DNA from: an uncultured Gammaproteobacteria bacterium
Lineage (GTDB): Bacteria; Pseudomonadota; Gammaproteobacteria; Arenicellales; JAANXG01
DNA length: 64,000 nt
Direction of reading: 5' to 3'
Assembly: GCA_947259705.1 (NCBI GenBank)
Contig: CAMYNL010000004.1
Span: 150,658 to 214,657, forward strand
Shown here: positions 49,453 to 58,366 of the stretch, piece by piece
Layout of the letters: each line of letters begins with the position of its first letter
Numbering within the stretch: position 1 is the first letter of the stretch
Program-made: the position numbers and the translations under genes
Notes under the pieces: generated by a model
Told to the model about the DNA's origin: nothing
The model's database searches: none
What the model saw: only the letters and a program-made list of their open reading frames with translations

Positions 49453-50736
49453 TCACCGAGCCTCGAGGACAACGAAGTCTCGCTTTTCGTATCCAGTGTA
49501 ATCCTGCCGTGGCCTGGCTATGCGCAGTTCCGGATCCGCCATCAGCTCCATCCACTGCGCCAGCCAACCCGCCGTGCGCGGTATGGCAAACAGTACAGTG
49601 AACACGTTGGTAGGGAATTCCATCGCCTCGTAGATCAGGCCCGAGTAGAAGTCCACGTTGGGATACAGCTTGCGGCTGACGAAGTACTCGTCCTCCAGGG
49701 CGATTCGCTCGAGTTCAAGTGCGACATCGATCAGGGGATTCCTGCCTGTCACTTCGAAAACCTGGTGCGCGGTCTCCTTGATGATCTTCGCCCTCGGATC
49801 ATAATTCTTGTAGACGCGGTGGCCAAAGCCCATCAGCCGCATCTCTCCATTTTTCACTCGCTCGATGTAGCCCGGCACCTTGTCGATGCTGGCGATCGAC
49901 CTCAACATCCTGAGCACGGCCTCATTGGCGCCGCCGTGGAGCGGGCCGTACAGGGCCGCCGCCGCCCCGGCGGTGGCGACAAACGGGTCAGCCATGGAAC
50001 TGCCGATACTGCGCATGGCGTTGGTGCTGCAGTTCTGCTCATGGTCGGCATGCAGTATGAACAGTACGTCCAGCGCCCTTTCCAGCACCGGGTCCGGCTG
50101 ATAACGCGGTTCCGCCATCCGGTACATCATGTTGAGAAAATTACCGGTATAGCTCAGCGCCGGGTCCGGATAGACATAGGGCAGACCCATGCTGTTGCGG
50201 TAGGCATAGGAGGCCACGGTGGGCATCAGACCTATCAGGCGGTATACCTGGAGCAGACGGGTCTCGTAGTCCTGAGTGTTACGCGAATCCGGATAGAACG
50301 TGGACAGCGCGCCAATGGTGCTTACCAGCATGCCCATGGGATGTGCGTCGTAGTGAAACGCCTCCATGAGCTTCTTGGTCTTCTCGTGCAGCAGGGTGTG
50401 ATGGGTGATGTTGTTGATCCATGATTGCAACTGCGGCTTGGTCGGCAGTTCGCCATGCACGAGGAGATAGGCGACCTCCAGGTATGTACTTCGCTGCGCC
50501 AGCTGCTCGATTGGGTACCCGCGGTAGCGGAGGATACCTTGGTCGCCGTCGAGGTCGGTGATGGCGCTCTTACACGAAGCCGTGTTGGCGAAACCCGGAT
50601 CATAAGCCATCAGGCCGAAATCATCCGGCTTGACCTTGATCTTCCTGAGCTCGGCGGCACGGATCATGTCCCGCTCTACCGGGATTTCATATTGTTCGCC
50701 GGTGCGATTGTCGATCACTGTAAGCGTGTCGGGCAT
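49453..50736 (-). CDS. gltA: Citrate synthase (type II)
   Basis: 427 residues from the ATG at 50736, which has GGGAG at the right distance; an earlier ATG at 50760 is in frame but lacks it. Equals E. coli GltA in length. Catalytic His in LHADHEQNCSTNAMR, second His in GPLHGGANEAVLRML, and the Arg/Asp region GFGHRVYKNYDPRA, with MSFPTNVF-like MEFPTNVFTVLFAIPRTAGWLAQW near the end. It condenses acetyl-CoA with oxaloacetate. Same strand as sucAB-lpd, 172 bases upstream, so the carbon entry and the 2-oxoglutarate step can be controlled together. The sdh genes that usually intervene are absent. Confidence 0.97.
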   Translation of the reverse strand: MPDTLTVIDNRTGEQYEIPVERDMIRAAELRKIKVKPDDFGLMAYDPGFANTASCKSAITDLDGDQGILRYRGYPIEQLAQRSTYLEVAYLLVHGELPTKPQLQSWINNITHHTLLHEKTKKLMEAFHYDAHPMGMLVSTIGALSTFYPDSRNTQDYETRLLQVYRLIGLMPTVASYAYRNSMGLPYVYPDPALSYTGNFLNMMYRMAEPRYQPDPVLERALDVLFILHADHEQNCSTNAMRSIGSSMADPFVATAGAAAALYGPLHGGANEAVLRMLRSIASIDKVPGYIERVKNGEMRLMGFGHRVYKNYDPRAKIIKETAHQVFEVTGRNPLIDVALELERIALEDEYFVSRKLYPNVDFYSGLIYEAMEFPTNVFTVLFAIPRTAGWLAQWMELMADPELRIARPRQDYTGYEKRDFVVLEAR

Positions 50737-50915
50737 AGTGCTCCCTCGCGTCGGATGCATTGACTGCGGGTACGGCGGACGTAGTCTGCCGCGAAGGTGC
50801 CCCCGGCTGACAGCCGCGCGGCAAAAGACTGCGGGCTGGATTGAGTATGGTTGTTCTTATGGTTTCCGAGTATACCCGAACAAGGGGGCAGAGCGTAGTG
50901 CCGGCGGCTTTACTG

Positions 50916-51839
50916 CTAGTGCAGGGGTGATGTCGGAGCCTCGACCTGTCGCGCTTCATGCGCCGAAACACGGCGCGCGTTACCCAGCGCCCCGTGCGCT
51001 TTGCGGACGCGGGTCTGGTTGCGGCCACATGCCTTGGCCCGGATCAGGGCCTCGTCCGCCCGCCACAGCACCTGGTCGTAGTGGTGATCGAACGGATCGC
51101 TCACGCTCAGGCCGCCGGTCCATCGCAATGGCTGAAAGGAATCAGTGTCGATCTCGATCATGGCAGGAAGACTGGCACGAATCCGGCGTGCCAGGCACTG
51201 TGCCACCTGGAGGCGCGTATTCGGAAACAACACGCAGAATTCATCGCCGCCCAGCCGCGCAACAAGATCCCGGCGCCGGACACGCTGCTTGATCAGCTGT
51301 GCAAACTGGTTGATGACCTGATCACCGACCTTGTGACCATAGACATCGTTGATTTCCTTGAAGTGGTCGATGTCGATCAGCAGCAGGGAGATCGGTGCTC
51401 GGGTACGTGGATCGCTAAAGCAGGTGTTCAGCCAGTGCTCCAGGGCACGGCGGTTGCCGACGTTGCACAAATGATCGGTGAATCCAAGTTCGAGCAGCCG
51501 GTGCCGTTCGCTGCTCATGGCCTCTGACAGGGCCTTCAGCTCGTCGTGCTGAATCGATTCCTTGACGCTGTCACTGCTGGCGACGGCAAGCTGGGCCAGA
51601 ATCTCGACATCCTGATGCAGGGCGTTCAGCCAGCGCTGGCGGGCAAGAAAGTTCACGCCGACGACAAGAAGAAGGCCGAAAGTGCTTGCCAACAGGTAGG
51701 AAAAGATGAGGGAACTCGGGCTGCCGACCTTGAGCAGGTGCCATAACCCCGACGCGCACAACGCGGTCACGATGGCGGTGGTGGCAAATATCGTGACCAG
51801 CGATGATTTCTGCAAATTTGTCGGTGCTTCCAAACCCAC
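50916..51839 (-). CDS. Membrane-bound diguanylate cyclase
   Basis: 307 residues. Two N-terminal membrane helices (about 15-36 and 43-66), a short linker helix and a GGDEF domain. The active-site loop GGDEF is at 197-201 and the inhibitory RxxD (R188-R-R-D191) five residues before it, so product inhibition by cyclic-di-GMP is expected. LTDHLCNVGNRRAL-like TDHLCNVGNRRAL replaces the usual DxLTGLxNR. No sensory domain is visible beyond the membrane part. It makes cyclic-di-GMP from GTP. Lies between gltA and dut on the same strand. Confidence 0.92.
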   Translation of the reverse strand: MGLEAPTNLQKSSLVTIFATTAIVTALCASGLWHLLKVGSPSSLIFSYLLASTFGLLLVVGVNFLARQRWLNALHQDVEILAQLAVASSDSVKESIQHDELKALSEAMSSERHRLLELGFTDHLCNVGNRRALEHWLNTCFSDPRTRAPISLLLIDIDHFKEINDVYGHKVGDQVINQFAQLIKQRVRRRDLVARLGGDEFCVLFPNTRLQVAQCLARRIRASLPAMIEIDTDSFQPLRWTGGLSVSDPFDHHYDQVLWRADEALIRAKACGRNQTRVRKAHGALGNARRVSAHEARQVEAPTSPLH

Positions 51840-51948
51840 GTGGCTCCCCTCACGGTTGCCGGGTGCTGGGCCATCGTATCAATTTGTCGAGTTTGTGGAC
51901 AGCCGGAAGGCTCCCAGCTATTTCACAAAATTTGTGTGGGATTGTCCT

Positions 51949-52407
51949 CTAACGCCTGCCGGTGTGGCCGAATCCGCCCTCGCTGCGTGCGCTGGACTCG
52001 AACTCATCCACGACCTCGAAGCGCACCCGGCGGATCGGCACGAACACCAATTGAGCGATACGATCGCCCGGCTCGATGACGATGTTGTGGTGATGTCCCC
52101 GGTTCCACACCGACACCAGCAGCTGACCCTGATAGTCAGAGTCAATCAGGCCCACAAGATTGCCAAGCACGACGCCCTGCTTGTGGCCCAGGCCGGAGCG
52201 CGGAATGATCATCGCGGCCAGTTCGGGGTCCGCGATGTGGATAGCGATGCCGGTTGGCACTAACTGGGCTTCACCTGCTGCGATCCGCAGGTGTTCGTCG
52301 ATGCAGGCCCTCAGGTCCATGCCTGCGGCGCCGTCGGTGGCGTATTTCGGCAGCGGATATTCAGTGCCGATGCGCTTGTCGAGGATCTTGACCTGAATGT
52401 TCTGCAT
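51949..52407 (-). CDS. dut: Deoxyuridine 5'-triphosphate nucleotidohydrolase
   Basis: 152 residues from the ATG at 52407 (E. coli 151). Motifs: [41 protein letters not shown] and the C-terminal [10 protein letters not shown] that closes over the active site. Hydrolyses dUTP to dUMP, keeping uracil out of DNA. Its start overlaps the 3' end of coaBC by about 47 bases, the order of many gammaproteobacteria. Confidence 0.96.
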   Translation of the reverse strand: MQNIQVKILDKRIGTEYPLPKYATDGAAGMDLRACIDEHLRIAAGEAQLVPTGIAIHIADPELAAMIIPRSGLGHKQGVVLGNLVGLIDSDYQGQLLVSVWNRGHHHNIVIEPGDRIAQLVFVPIRRVRFEVVDEFESSARSEGGFGHTGRR

Positions 52408-53590
52408 AACGTCGGATGATTTCATCTACCAGGGCTCGGGCAAGGCGCGATTTCCGCATCCTGGGGAGAGTCATGGAACCGCTGCGGTCGAGCAGGAGCA
52501 GGGCGTTGTCATCGACGCCGAAGCCCTTGTTGAACCCCACTTCATTGGCCGCAATCAGATCGGCGCCCTTGCTCATCAGCTTTTCCCGCGCATGCTGCTC
52601 CAGGGCCTCGGTTTCAGCGGAAAAACCCACCGTGTACGGCCCATTGGGGAGTGCGGCGACGGTGGCCAGGATGTCGGGGTTCTTAACCAGCTCGACCGTC
52701 AGGCGCTCAGCATGTTTCTTGATCTTCTGCAGGCCGTTGCGGCTCGGCCGGTAGTCCGCGACTGCGGCGACGCCGATAAATACGTCGGTGTCGTCGATTT
52801 CGTCCATAACCGCCTGGTACATCTCGCGGGCCGAGACCACATCGACGCGTCGCATCCCATGGGGCGCAGCGAGGGCTGTGGGCCCGGAGACGAGAACCAC
52901 TTCGGCTCCGGATTCCGCCACTGCCTGTGCGATGGCATAGCCCATCTTGCCCGAACTATGATTGGTGATGGCACGCACCGGGTCGATCGCCTCCCAGGTG
53001 GGCCCTGCCGTGATCACCACCTTGTTGCCCGCGAGGCCGCCGGTGGTAAACACGGCCGCGACCGCCGCCAGCAGTTCGTGTGGATCCTGCATACGGCCCG
53101 GCCCCGTTTCGCCGCAGGCCTGATCGCCGGTCGCCGGGCCGCAGATCGTAATATCGCGCCGCGACAGCAGCTGGATATTGTCGCGCGTGGCGGTGTTGCT
53201 CCACATCTGCTGGTTCATTGCCGGCGCCACCACGATAGGCGCCGTGGTGGCGAGGCACACGGTGGTGAGCAGATCGCTGGCGGCACCGTGAGCCAGGCCG
53301 GATAAGAAGTTGGCGGACGCAGGTGCTACCAGCACCACGTCCGCCCACCGCGCGAGTTCGATGTGGCCCATGCCGGATTCCGCCGCCTGGTCGAGCAGCG
53401 CGTGATGGACCGGTCGTCCGCTGACGGCCTGCAGGGTGAGGGGAGTGATGAATTGTGCGGCGTTGGCGCTCATGGCCACGCGCACCTCGGCGCCAGCCTC
53501 GCGAAGTCGGCGCACCAGATCGGGGCTCTTGTATGCGGCGATGCCCCCGCTGACACCGAGCAGGACGGACTTGTTGGACAAGCTGCTCAT
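52361..53590 (-). CDS. coaBC: Bifunctional CoaBC (phosphopantothenoylcysteine decarboxylase/synthase)
   Basis: 409 residues. The FMN decarboxylase half holds [16 protein letters not shown] and the active Cys region [11 protein letters not shown]...[19 protein letters not shown]; the CTP-dependent synthase half holds [30 protein letters not shown] and [15 protein letters not shown]. Together they make 4'-phosphopantetheine for coenzyme A. Divergent from radC, 89 bases apart. Confidence 0.96.
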   Translation of the reverse strand: MSSLSNKSVLLGVSGGIAAYKSPDLVRRLREAGAEVRVAMSANAAQFITPLTLQAVSGRPVHHALLDQAAESGMGHIELARWADVVLVAPASANFLSGLAHGAASDLLTTVCLATTAPIVVAPAMNQQMWSNTATRDNIQLLSRRDITICGPATGDQACGETGPGRMQDPHELLAAVAAVFTTGGLAGNKVVITAGPTWEAIDPVRAITNHSSGKMGYAIAQAVAESGAEVVLVSGPTALAAPHGMRRVDVVSAREMYQAVMDEIDDTDVFIGVAAVADYRPSRNGLQKIKKHAERLTVELVKNPDILATVAALPNGPYTVGFSAETEALEQHAREKLMSKGADLIAANEVGFNKGFGVDDNALLLLDRSGSMTLPRMRKSRLARALVDEIIRRYAEHSGQDPRQAHRH

Positions 53591-53679
53591 TTGCAGTAGA
53601 GTTTAATCGAAGGCGCGCGGCAGACGGAAACTTGTTTGCGCGCGGCACATGGATCGTTACTCGCAACAAGGAGGTGCCC

Positions 53680-54354
53680 ATGACGATTCGCGACTGGCCG
53701 GCGGCGGAGAGGCCGCGGGAAAAGCTGCTCACTCAAGGCCCCGACGCCCTGTCGGATGCTGAACTTCTGGCGATTTTACTGCACACCGGGACGCCCCATG
53801 CATCGGCGCTGGATCTGGCGCGGCACCTGCTTGCCGGGTTCGGTGGCCTGCGCGGCCTATTGAGCGCCGGTCAACACGAGTTCTGCGCCGTCGATGGCGT
53901 GGGCCAAGCCAGGTATGCGGCGTTGCAGGCCGCGCTGGAGATCGCGCGCCGCCACCTGGCCGAGCGCCTGCAGCGCGGTGACGGTCTGACGTCGCCGCGA
54001 ATGGCGGAGGAGTTCCTTGCCGCCCAACTTCGTGATCGCCCCTACGAGGTGTTCTGCTGCCTGTTCCTGGACACCCGGCACCGGGTAGTGCGGTTCGCCG
54101 AGCTGTTCCGCGGCACCATAGATGGCGCCACGGTGCACCCGCGGGAGGTGGTTCGCAGCGCCCTGCACTGCAACGCCGCGGCTGTTATCGCGGCGCACAA
54201 CCACCCATCCGGACTGGCGGAGCCCAGCCGCGCGGACGAGTTGCTGACCAGACGGTTGCAGGCGGCCCTGGCACTGGTGGACATACGGCTGCTGGACCAT
54301 ATTGTGATCGGGGACGGAGCGGCGGTGTCGCTGAGCGAGCGTGGCCTGATCTGA
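53680..54354 (+). CDS. radC: RadC/MPN (JAB) domain protein
   Basis: 224 residues from the ATG at 53680, which follows the strong AAGGAGGTGCCC ribosome site; the longer frame to 53632 lacks one. A helix-hairpin-helix N-terminus ([25 protein letters not shown]) precedes the JAB domain with [13 protein letters not shown], the metal ligands in [13 protein letters not shown] and the end VSLSERGLI. Despite its name the protein has no proven DNA-repair role. Gene order coaBC-radC-rpmB-rpmG is conserved. Confidence 0.95.
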   Translation: MTIRDWPAAERPREKLLTQGPDALSDAELLAILLHTGTPHASALDLARHLLAGFGGLRGLLSAGQHEFCAVDGVGQARYAALQAALEIARRHLAERLQRGDGLTSPRMAEEFLAAQLRDRPYEVFCCLFLDTRHRVVRFAELFRGTIDGATVHPREVVRSALHCNAAAVIAAHNHPSGLAEPSRADELLTRRLQAALALVDIRLLDHIVIGDGAAVSLSERGLI

Positions 54355-54390
54355 GCCGTCCGGGCGGGTCTAGGATCGGACGCCTTATTC

Positions 54391-54399
54391 TGGTATAAA
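54391..54399 (+). promoter_or_regulatory. Extended -10 promoter before rpmB
   Basis: TGGTATAAA is an extended -10 (TGn then TATAAA), about 65 bases before the rpmB ATG. No -35 is visible, so the element rests on the extended -10. Confidence 0.4.
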
Positions 54400-54463
54400 G
54401 CGCCCTCACCGCGGCGCCTCGCGGCCGTGAACTTGAAATGAACCGGATGACAGGTAGTCCGAC

Positions 54464-54700
54464 ATGGCCAGAGTCTGCCAGATCACAGGCAAACGCACCG
54501 TCCGCGGCAACAACGTGTCGCACGCGCACAACAAGACGCGGCGCAGCTTTCGTCCCAACGTCCACTATCGTCGTTTCTGGGTGGAGAGTGAGAAACGGTG
54601 GGTGCGCCTGCGCGTTTCGACCAAGGGGCTGCGCATCATCGACAAGAAGGGCATCGACGCGGTGCTTTCCGAGTTGCGTGACCGCGGCGAAAAGGTCTGA
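54464..54700 (+). CDS. rpmB: Ribosomal protein bL28
   Basis: 78 residues, exactly the usual length. [27 protein letters not shown] and [21 protein letters not shown] are unmistakable. Part of the large ribosomal subunit. Followed by rpmG after 20 bases. Confidence 0.98.
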   Translation: MARVCQITGKRTVRGNNVSHAHNKTRRSFRPNVHYRRFWVESEKRWVRLRVSTKGLRIIDKKGIDAVLSELRDRGEKV

Positions 54701-54720
54701 CGGATCGGGGAGGGCGACTA

Positions 54721-54876
54721 ATGCGAGATAAGATCAGGCTGGTGTCATCAGCCGGCACCGGCCACTTCTACACCACCACTAAAAACAAGCGAAACACTCC
54801 GGACAAGTTCGAGTTCAAGAAGTACGATCCGGTGGTGCGCAAGCATGTGATTTACAAGGAAGCCAAGATCAAGTAG
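54721..54876 (+). CDS. rpmG: Ribosomal protein bL33
   Basis: 51 residues. [43 protein letters not shown] (written here in pieces by motif: [34 protein letters not shown]) is the L33 pattern. It lacks the two Cys pairs of the zinc-binding form, so it is the zinc-free type. Cotranscribed with rpmB and followed 30 bases later by a terminator. Confidence 0.97.
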   Translation: MRDKIRLVSSAGTGHFYTTTKNKRNTPDKFEFKKYDPVVRKHVIYKEAKIK

Positions 54877-54906
54877 CTGCGCGGTCCGGATGGGACGGAA
54901 CACGAA

Positions 54907-54932
54907 AGCCCGGCGAAAGGCCGGACTTTTTT
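54907..54932 (+). terminator. Rho-independent terminator of rpmB-rpmG
   Basis: AGCCCGGC, a five-base loop and GCCGGACT form an eight-pair stem with one mismatch, followed by a T-run. It sits 30 bases past the rpmG stop. Confidence 0.88.
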
Positions 54933-54993
54933 GTTCCGACATGCTCCGAGCAAGCTGACGCGGCAAGCGCCCGGCCCTTACGCCGGCAACCGA

Positions 54994-55439
54994 TCATTTA
55001 ACAGCGATGTCTATCTTTTCCGGCTTTTGGGGGGTCAGTTTAGGCACCGTAACGGTCAAAATGCCGTCGCGGTAGCGGGCGCTGATACTGCCCTCGTCTA
55101 CGGTACCGCCGAAGGCCATACTGCGCACGAAGCGTCCGTAACGTCGTTCCGCCGGATTACCCGGCCCTGTTCGACCCGCCCGGAATCATCCTTGGTTTCG
55201 GCATTGATGGTGAGCACGCCGTGGCGCATGGTGATGTCGATGCCGTACTTCTTCACTCCGGGTAGTTCCGCTTCCACGACGAATCGCCGGTCTTGTTCCG
55301 TGACGTCAATTCGCGGCACGAGGCCGCGGTCGTCATCCGATTGCTGTTCCTGCATGGGGCGCAGATAGCCCTCGAACCGATTATCGAATTCGTCTCGAAA
55401 CAGGCCCCAGCCGAGTGATTTTGGGGGGATCTCTGTCGT
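54994..55439 (-). pseudogene. Hsp20/alpha-crystallin small heat-shock protein, damaged
   Basis: The family fold is clear: LGWGLFRDEFDNRFEGYLRP, then VPRIDVTEQDRRFVVEAELPGV, GVLTINAETKDD, and in another frame ERRYGRFVRSMAFGGTVDEGSISARYRDGILTVTVPK with the end KPEKIDIAVK. The frame breaks at about 55149 (CGGCGGAAC where CGGCGGGAAC would restore it), a one-G loss. The likely start codon position, seven bases after AGGAGG, reads ACG instead of ATG, so a 148-residue protein would need both repaired. As read, only a short piece from ATG 55355 could be made. An FNR-like box at 55499 is placed to drive it at low oxygen. Confidence 0.85.
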
Positions 55440-55498
55440 GCTGCTTCCTCCTGCGCCGGTAGCACGCGATGAAGTAACTCGTCCCCGTCGGGCGCAAC

Positions 55499-55512
55499 TT
55501 GATCTGCGTCAA
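55499..55512. promoter_or_regulatory. FNR/Anr-like box for hsp20
   Basis: TTGATCTGCGTCAA fits TTGAT-N4-(A/G)TCAA. Its centre is about 41 bases before a plausible hsp20 start point on the minus strand, the class II spacing, with a leader of about 25 bases. Confidence 0.6.
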
Positions 55513-55553
55513 GAGTCCGGCTGCTCGCGGTTGCTCCAAATAGGCGCCTCTCC

Positions 55554-55567
55554 TTGATCCAGGTCAA
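55554..55567. promoter_or_regulatory. FNR/Anr-like box for the 55630 gene
   Basis: TTGATCCAGGTCAA, identical to 23696-23709. With a -41.5 position the start point would be near 55602; GATAGT at 55590-55595 would then be the -10, leaving 28 bases before the ATG at 55630. Confidence 0.65.
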
Positions 55568-55629
55568 ACCCATGGTTATGAAATTGCCAGATAGTGGAGG
55601 CGCAGAAATGCTGGTGAACAGGAGTTACA

Positions 55630-55917
55630 ATGAATCTAACTCTAGAAGACTGTATCGGGATTTGCGACTTGGACGAGGAAGAGATCGAAGCCATAGCGGA
55701 GCATGAACACGTACCCGAGATTATAGCTGTCGGCCTGGCGGAGTACCTGATACACACGCCCGAGGGTGTACCCAAGATACGGCGTATGATTCTCGACGAT
55801 ATCGCCCACGCGGAGGAGCGCGGGGACACCGAAGAATCGACGCGGTTGCTCGCCGTACTCAAGCACTTCGTCGCCACCCATCCACAGCTGGGGCAGTTGA
55901 AAGGCGCAGGCCAATGA
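55630..55917 (+). CDS. Small acidic protein of unknown function
   Basis: 95 residues, soluble and acidic, with helical stretches (LDEEEIEAIAEHEHVPEIIAVGLAEYL; TEESTRLLAVLKHFVATHP). An AGGAG ribosome site precedes the ATG. Two Cys occur near the N-terminus (Cys8 and Cys12, CIGIC), which could bind a metal or be redox-active. I know no family. It has an FNR-like promoter and overlaps the heme lipoprotein gene by four bases, so the two probably act together under low oxygen. Confidence 0.75.
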   Translation: MNLTLEDCIGICDLDEEEIEAIAEHEHVPEIIAVGLAEYLIHTPEGVPKIRRMILDDIAHAEERGDTEESTRLLAVLKHFVATHPQLGQLKGAGQ

Positions 55918-56348
55918 ACCGGGGGCTGCGGTGGCAAGGGTGGGTGCTGGGCGCGCTGCTCAGCGCCGGTTGCTCCGGGATTCGCGTAGACACCTATCCG
56001 CCGGACTTCACTTATCTCCCCAGGGACGAAATCCGGGACACCATGACCCGCATGTCGGTGGAGATCTGGCGAATCAACGACATCCTGGACCGCAACGAAA
56101 CCGTGGCCGGCTATCAGCGGGACGAGATCATTGCGGCCCTTCGCTCGCTGGAGCGGTCATCACAAAGGCTGGGCGCCGGGTGGCAGTTGACCAACCACGC
56201 ACTGATCGACGAAAACATCGACTCGTTCCGGGACAGCGTCGTGGACGCGCGGCTGGCGGTGGAGAAGGAGCCCCCCAATTACTACCTGGCGGGCAAATTG
56301 TCGGGCAGTTGCCTGGCCTGTCACAGTTTCGCCAGGGAAGCCAAGTAG
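55914..56348 (+). CDS. Lipoprotein with a C-terminal c-type heme site
   Basis: 144 residues. The signal ends in the lipobox SAGC (Cys20), so it is anchored in a membrane facing the periplasm. After a short Pro-rich linker comes a helical domain (residues about 40-125), and near the very end the heme attachment motif C133-LA-C136-H137. The heme motif at the C-terminus, not the N-terminus, of a cytochrome-like domain suggests a c-prime-like four-helix bundle, which has that order; this is inference. Coupled to the 55630 gene upstream and four bases before the alcohol dehydrogenase gene. Confidence 0.78.
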   Translation: MNRGLRWQGWVLGALLSAGCSGIRVDTYPPDFTYLPRDEIRDTMTRMSVEIWRINDILDRNETVAGYQRDEIIAALRSLERSSQRLGAGWQLTNHALIDENIDSFRDSVVDARLAVEKEPPNYYLAGKLSGSCLACHSFAREAK

Positions 56349-56352
56349 TGTC

Positions 56353-57348
56353 GTGACCCGAATGGCGGCGATGGTCCTGGAGCAGGCGGGAGGACCGTTG
56401 CGGGCCAGGGAGCGGGACCTGCGGCAGCCCCGGCGCGGGGAATTGCTGATCAAAGTGAAAGCCTGCGCGGTATGCCGCACAGACCTGCATGTGATCGACG
56501 GTGATCTCCCGGGAATCAGCCACCCGTTAATTCCAGGACATGAGATCGTGGGTGAGGTGTTGGCGGCGGGGGACGGCGCGTGCTGGCAGGCCGGTGCCCG
56601 GGTAGGGGTGCCGTGGCTGGGGTGGACCTGTGGCAAGTGCGACCATTGCCTGGCTGGACGTGAAAACCTGTGTGACAGAGCACGTTTTACCGGGTATCAG
56701 ATTGATGGCGGTTTCGCCACCCACCTCATCGCCGACCATCGTTACTGCTTCGCTATCGACGATTCTTACGATGATGCCCACGCGGCACCGTTGCTATGCG
56801 CGGGATTGATCGGCTTTCGCTCACTGGTGATGGCGGGTGAGGCCGAGCGGCTGGGGATCTACGGCTTCGGCGCCGCCGCACATATCGTCGCGCAGGTGGC
56901 GCGGCACCAGGGACGACAGGTATTCGCTTTTACCCGCCACGGTGACCGTCAGGCGCAGGAGTTCGCCAAGCGGCTGGGTGCCGCCTGGGCCGGCGCCTCA
57001 GGTGATACCCCGCCTGAAGAACTTGACGCGGCGATAATATTCGCCCCGGTCGGCGAGCTGGTGCCGATGGCCCTGCGGGCGGTGCGCAAAGGCGGGACCG
57101 TGGTATGCGGCGGCATACACATGAGCGATATCCCGGCTTTCCCTTACCGCATACTGTGGGGCGAACGCGTACTGCGCTCGGTAGCCAACCTGACCCGCCG
57201 TGACGCCGAGGAGTTTCTTGCACTGGCGCCGAAGGTCCCGGTTGCCACCGAGGTTCAGAAATTTGCCTTGTCAGAGGCCAACACGGCCGTCGGGCGCCTG
57301 CGCGCCGGGGCGCTCAATGGTGCCGCGGTACTGGTGATGCAGCACTGA
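56353..57348 (+). CDS. Zinc-dependent alcohol dehydrogenase (MDR family)
   Basis: 331 residues. Catalytic zinc ligands lie in VCRTDLHVIDG and GHEIVGEV; the structural zinc Cys set is in CGKCDHCLAGRENLC. The NAD(P) loop is LGIYGFGAAAHIVAQVA, GxGxxA-like. Start is GTG; an ATG at 56362 is the alternative. It resembles AdhA-type enzymes often under anaerobic control, which suits its position behind two FNR-linked genes. Oxidises or forms alcohols in the cytoplasm; the substrate is not known. Confidence 0.9.
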   Translation: MTRMAAMVLEQAGGPLRARERDLRQPRRGELLIKVKACAVCRTDLHVIDGDLPGISHPLIPGHEIVGEVLAAGDGACWQAGARVGVPWLGWTCGKCDHCLAGRENLCDRARFTGYQIDGGFATHLIADHRYCFAIDDSYDDAHAAPLLCAGLIGFRSLVMAGEAERLGIYGFGAAAHIVAQVARHQGRQVFAFTRHGDRQAQEFAKRLGAAWAGASGDTPPEELDAAIIFAPVGELVPMALRAVRKGGTVVCGGIHMSDIPAFPYRILWGERVLRSVANLTRRDAEEFLALAPKVPVATEVQKFALSEANTAVGRLRAGALNGAAVLVMQH

Positions 57349-57385
57349 GATCTGCCGCGTCGCGTCAACCGCCGGTAGTCTGCAC

Positions 57386-58075
57386 TCACCGCAGCGTCAG
57401 TATCCAGTCCACTAGCTCCTCCGCTTGCTGACGGCGCAGCGCGACGCTGGGCGGCATGAACCGCATGTTGACGTTGTTCCACTGTTTCGGCGTGTTCAGG
57501 GTTCCCAGCAGCACCGACTCGATCAGTTGATCGCGGGCGCCCGCCTGTCCCTGATAACGGCCGGCTACGTCCCTGAACGAGGGTGCCAGCGGCACGTAAC
57601 GGTGGTCCGGGTTGGGGTTCACGCCGTGGCAGGTCAGACATCCCGAGTAGGTCGCCAGAGCAAGCATGGCTTCATGGCGCACACTCGCGGCGTCAGGCTG
57701 TTGCTTGATCCCAACCTTGAGAATCCAGTCCACTAGGGCCGCGGCGTCTTCATACTGCACGTTTACGTTGGGCGGCATGAAGCGCATGTTCACCTTGCCT
57801 TCCCAGTTCTGACTTTTGTAGACGGTGCCGTTACGGACCCGATCGACCAGATAATCCAGTGCATCGGACCTGTTGCGGTAACGGGCCGCAATGTCCTCGT
57901 ACGCAGGAGCCAGCGGCACGGGGACGTCCGCATCTCGTCTCATCGAATGGCAAATGAAGCAACCACTATGGGTAGCTAGCTCGATCATGGATTCAGCGGC
58001 ATAGCCGTGGCCAGTCAAGCCGGCATACGCGAGCACGCCCGCGACGATTCTCCTGAGTACAGCCGATTTGTTCAT
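57386..58075 (-). CDS. Diheme cytochrome c (c4-like)
   Basis: 229 residues. Signal peptide (about 1-27, cleaved near GYAAES). Two similar domains each carry a heme motif, C39-FI-C42-H43 and C146-LT-C149-H150, and a likely axial Met in the NMRFMPP segments (about Met100 and its second copy). Such periplasmic proteins carry electrons to terminal oxidases. Convergent with the alcohol dehydrogenase gene and divergent from the cbb3 operon, sharing the intergenic region with the FNR box, so it may supply electrons to cbb3; that is inference. Confidence 0.88.
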   Translation of the reverse strand: MNKSAVLRRIVAGVLAYAGLTGHGYAAESMIELATHSGCFICHSMRRDADVPVPLAPAYEDIAARYRNRSDALDYLVDRVRNGTVYKSQNWEGKVNMRFMPPNVNVQYEDAAALVDWILKVGIKQQPDAASVRHEAMLALATYSGCLTCHGVNPNPDHRYVPLAPSFRDVAGRYQGQAGARDQLIESVLLGTLNTPKQWNNVNMRFMPPSVALRRQQAEELVDWILTLR

Positions 58076-58251
58076 AATGTTCTCCAGTAGTTACAGCCGA
58101 TGACCTGGCGGTGCAGGGACCGGTTAGCTAACTATATTTACTCGAACTTAGTGTCAAGCCTCCAGCTCGTCGGCGAGCCCGGTCAACGCGGCCAAACTGT
58201 CCATCCAATGTTACACATTTGCCCCGGGGATTGTGCAGCCGCCTGAGCATT

Positions 58252-58265
58252 TTGATCTCAATCAA
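58252..58265. promoter_or_regulatory. Perfect FNR/Anr box before the cbb3 operon
   Basis: TTGATCTCAATCAA is a full TTGAT-N4-ATCAA site. At -41.5 the start point would be 58300, about 67 bases before the YIP1 ATG, with a poor -10 (TTAATCT region) typical of an activator-dependent promoter. It could also act on the divergent cytochrome c gene. Confidence 0.85.
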
Positions 58266-58366
58266 TGCATAACACGCCTTAATCGGTTAATCTTCGGCCC
58301 ATTTTAGAGGGACCGCGAACTACAACAACCGGTGTCACCAAAAGAAATTACAGGAGACGCAACGTC

